32,501 nt of DNA, taken from the NCBI GenBank assembly GCA_003225215.1, contig QIBC01000064.1, positions 1 to 32,501 of the forward strand, read 5' to 3'. Shown here in pieces: positions 32,487-32,501 of this stretch. Source of the DNA: Acidobacteriota bacterium (GTDB taxonomy: Bacteria; Acidobacteriota; Terriglobia; Terriglobales; Acidobacteriaceae). The notes under the pieces were generated by a model. The model was given only the letters and a program-made list of their open reading frames with translations. It was not told where the DNA came from and ran no database searches. The position numbers were made by a program, and so were the translations under genes. Position 1 is the first letter of the stretch. Each line of letters starts with the position of its first letter.

Positions 32487-32501
32487 ATGCCTAAAAAGCA
32501 A
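32487..32501 (+). CDS. Possible start of another gene at the right edge
   Basis: ATG followed by CCT AAA AAG CAA (MPKKQ) runs off the window. No Shine-Dalgarno is visible, so support is weak. Confidence 0.25.

Noticed and set aside
1-32501. tRNA, rRNA, integrase or full insertion sequence
   Set aside because: Read on both strands, nothing resembled a cloverleaf, rRNA core or transposase. Only short dispersed palindromes were seen.

Overview
The window reads as a chromosomal segment of an acidobacterium, probably of the Terriglobia/Koribacter type. Four things suggest this: a division and cell-wall (dcw) cluster in canonical order, an Oar-like TonB-dependent receptor with an N-terminal carboxypeptidase-regulatory domain, several secreted proteins of a kind common in that phylum, and many intergenic palindromic or stuttering repeats. 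The assignment is inference from gene content; no rRNA or tRNA gene is visible. MurE carries the DNPR motif, which implies meso-diaminopimelate peptidoglycan.

Region 1 (1-16021) is the dcw cluster, all on the + strand: the 3' end of an unidentified gene, an ftsL-like gene, ftsI (class B PBP with a PASTA domain), murE, murF, mraY, murD, ftsW, murG, murC, ftsQ, ftsA and ftsZ. The products build lipid II (MurC, D, E, F, then MraY and MurG) and polymerise it at the septum (FtsW/FtsI with FtsL/FtsQ, organised by FtsA/FtsZ). Genes are tightly packed (murE/murF overlap by 4 nt, murD/ftsW by 1 nt), but the junctions murG-murC, murC-ftsQ, ftsQ-ftsA, ftsA-ftsZ and ftsZ-downstream each hold a palindrome or repeat. 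The last codons of ftsQ are repeat-derived. The conserved C-terminal peptide of FtsZ lies in another reading frame from its GTPase core.

Region 2 (16121-22592) holds the large TonB-dependent receptor (+), then three - strand genes: a DUF2127-like membrane protein, a secreted acidobacterial protein with a LolA-like fold guess, and a secreted cytochrome c/copper-monooxygenase-like protein. A gene-free stretch (about 20721-21254) between the last two contains six direct CAGGGAA motifs.

Region 3 (22653-26751, +) has a Tat-exported GH51 alpha-L-arabinofuranosidase, a membrane-anchored peroxiredoxin/redoxin-like protein, and an ankyrin-repeat protein. The redoxin gene is split by an in-frame UGA exactly at the first redox cysteine (W-U-S-S-C). 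A stem-loop that fits the bacterial SECIS pattern follows directly, so it is best read as one selenoprotein gene (24538-25293). This is the most interesting object in the window.

Region 4 (26795-32501) is mixed accessory and housekeeping: a lipoprotein with a laminarinase-like beta-sandwich guess (-), an exported SAM methyltransferase (-), an isocitrate lyase/PEP mutase-family enzyme (+), a HIT hydrolase (-), an RlpA lipoprotein with SPOR domain (-) overlapping a small helical protein (-), a long imperfect palindrome, and fabI enoyl-ACP reductase (+). A new ORF may begin at the right edge.
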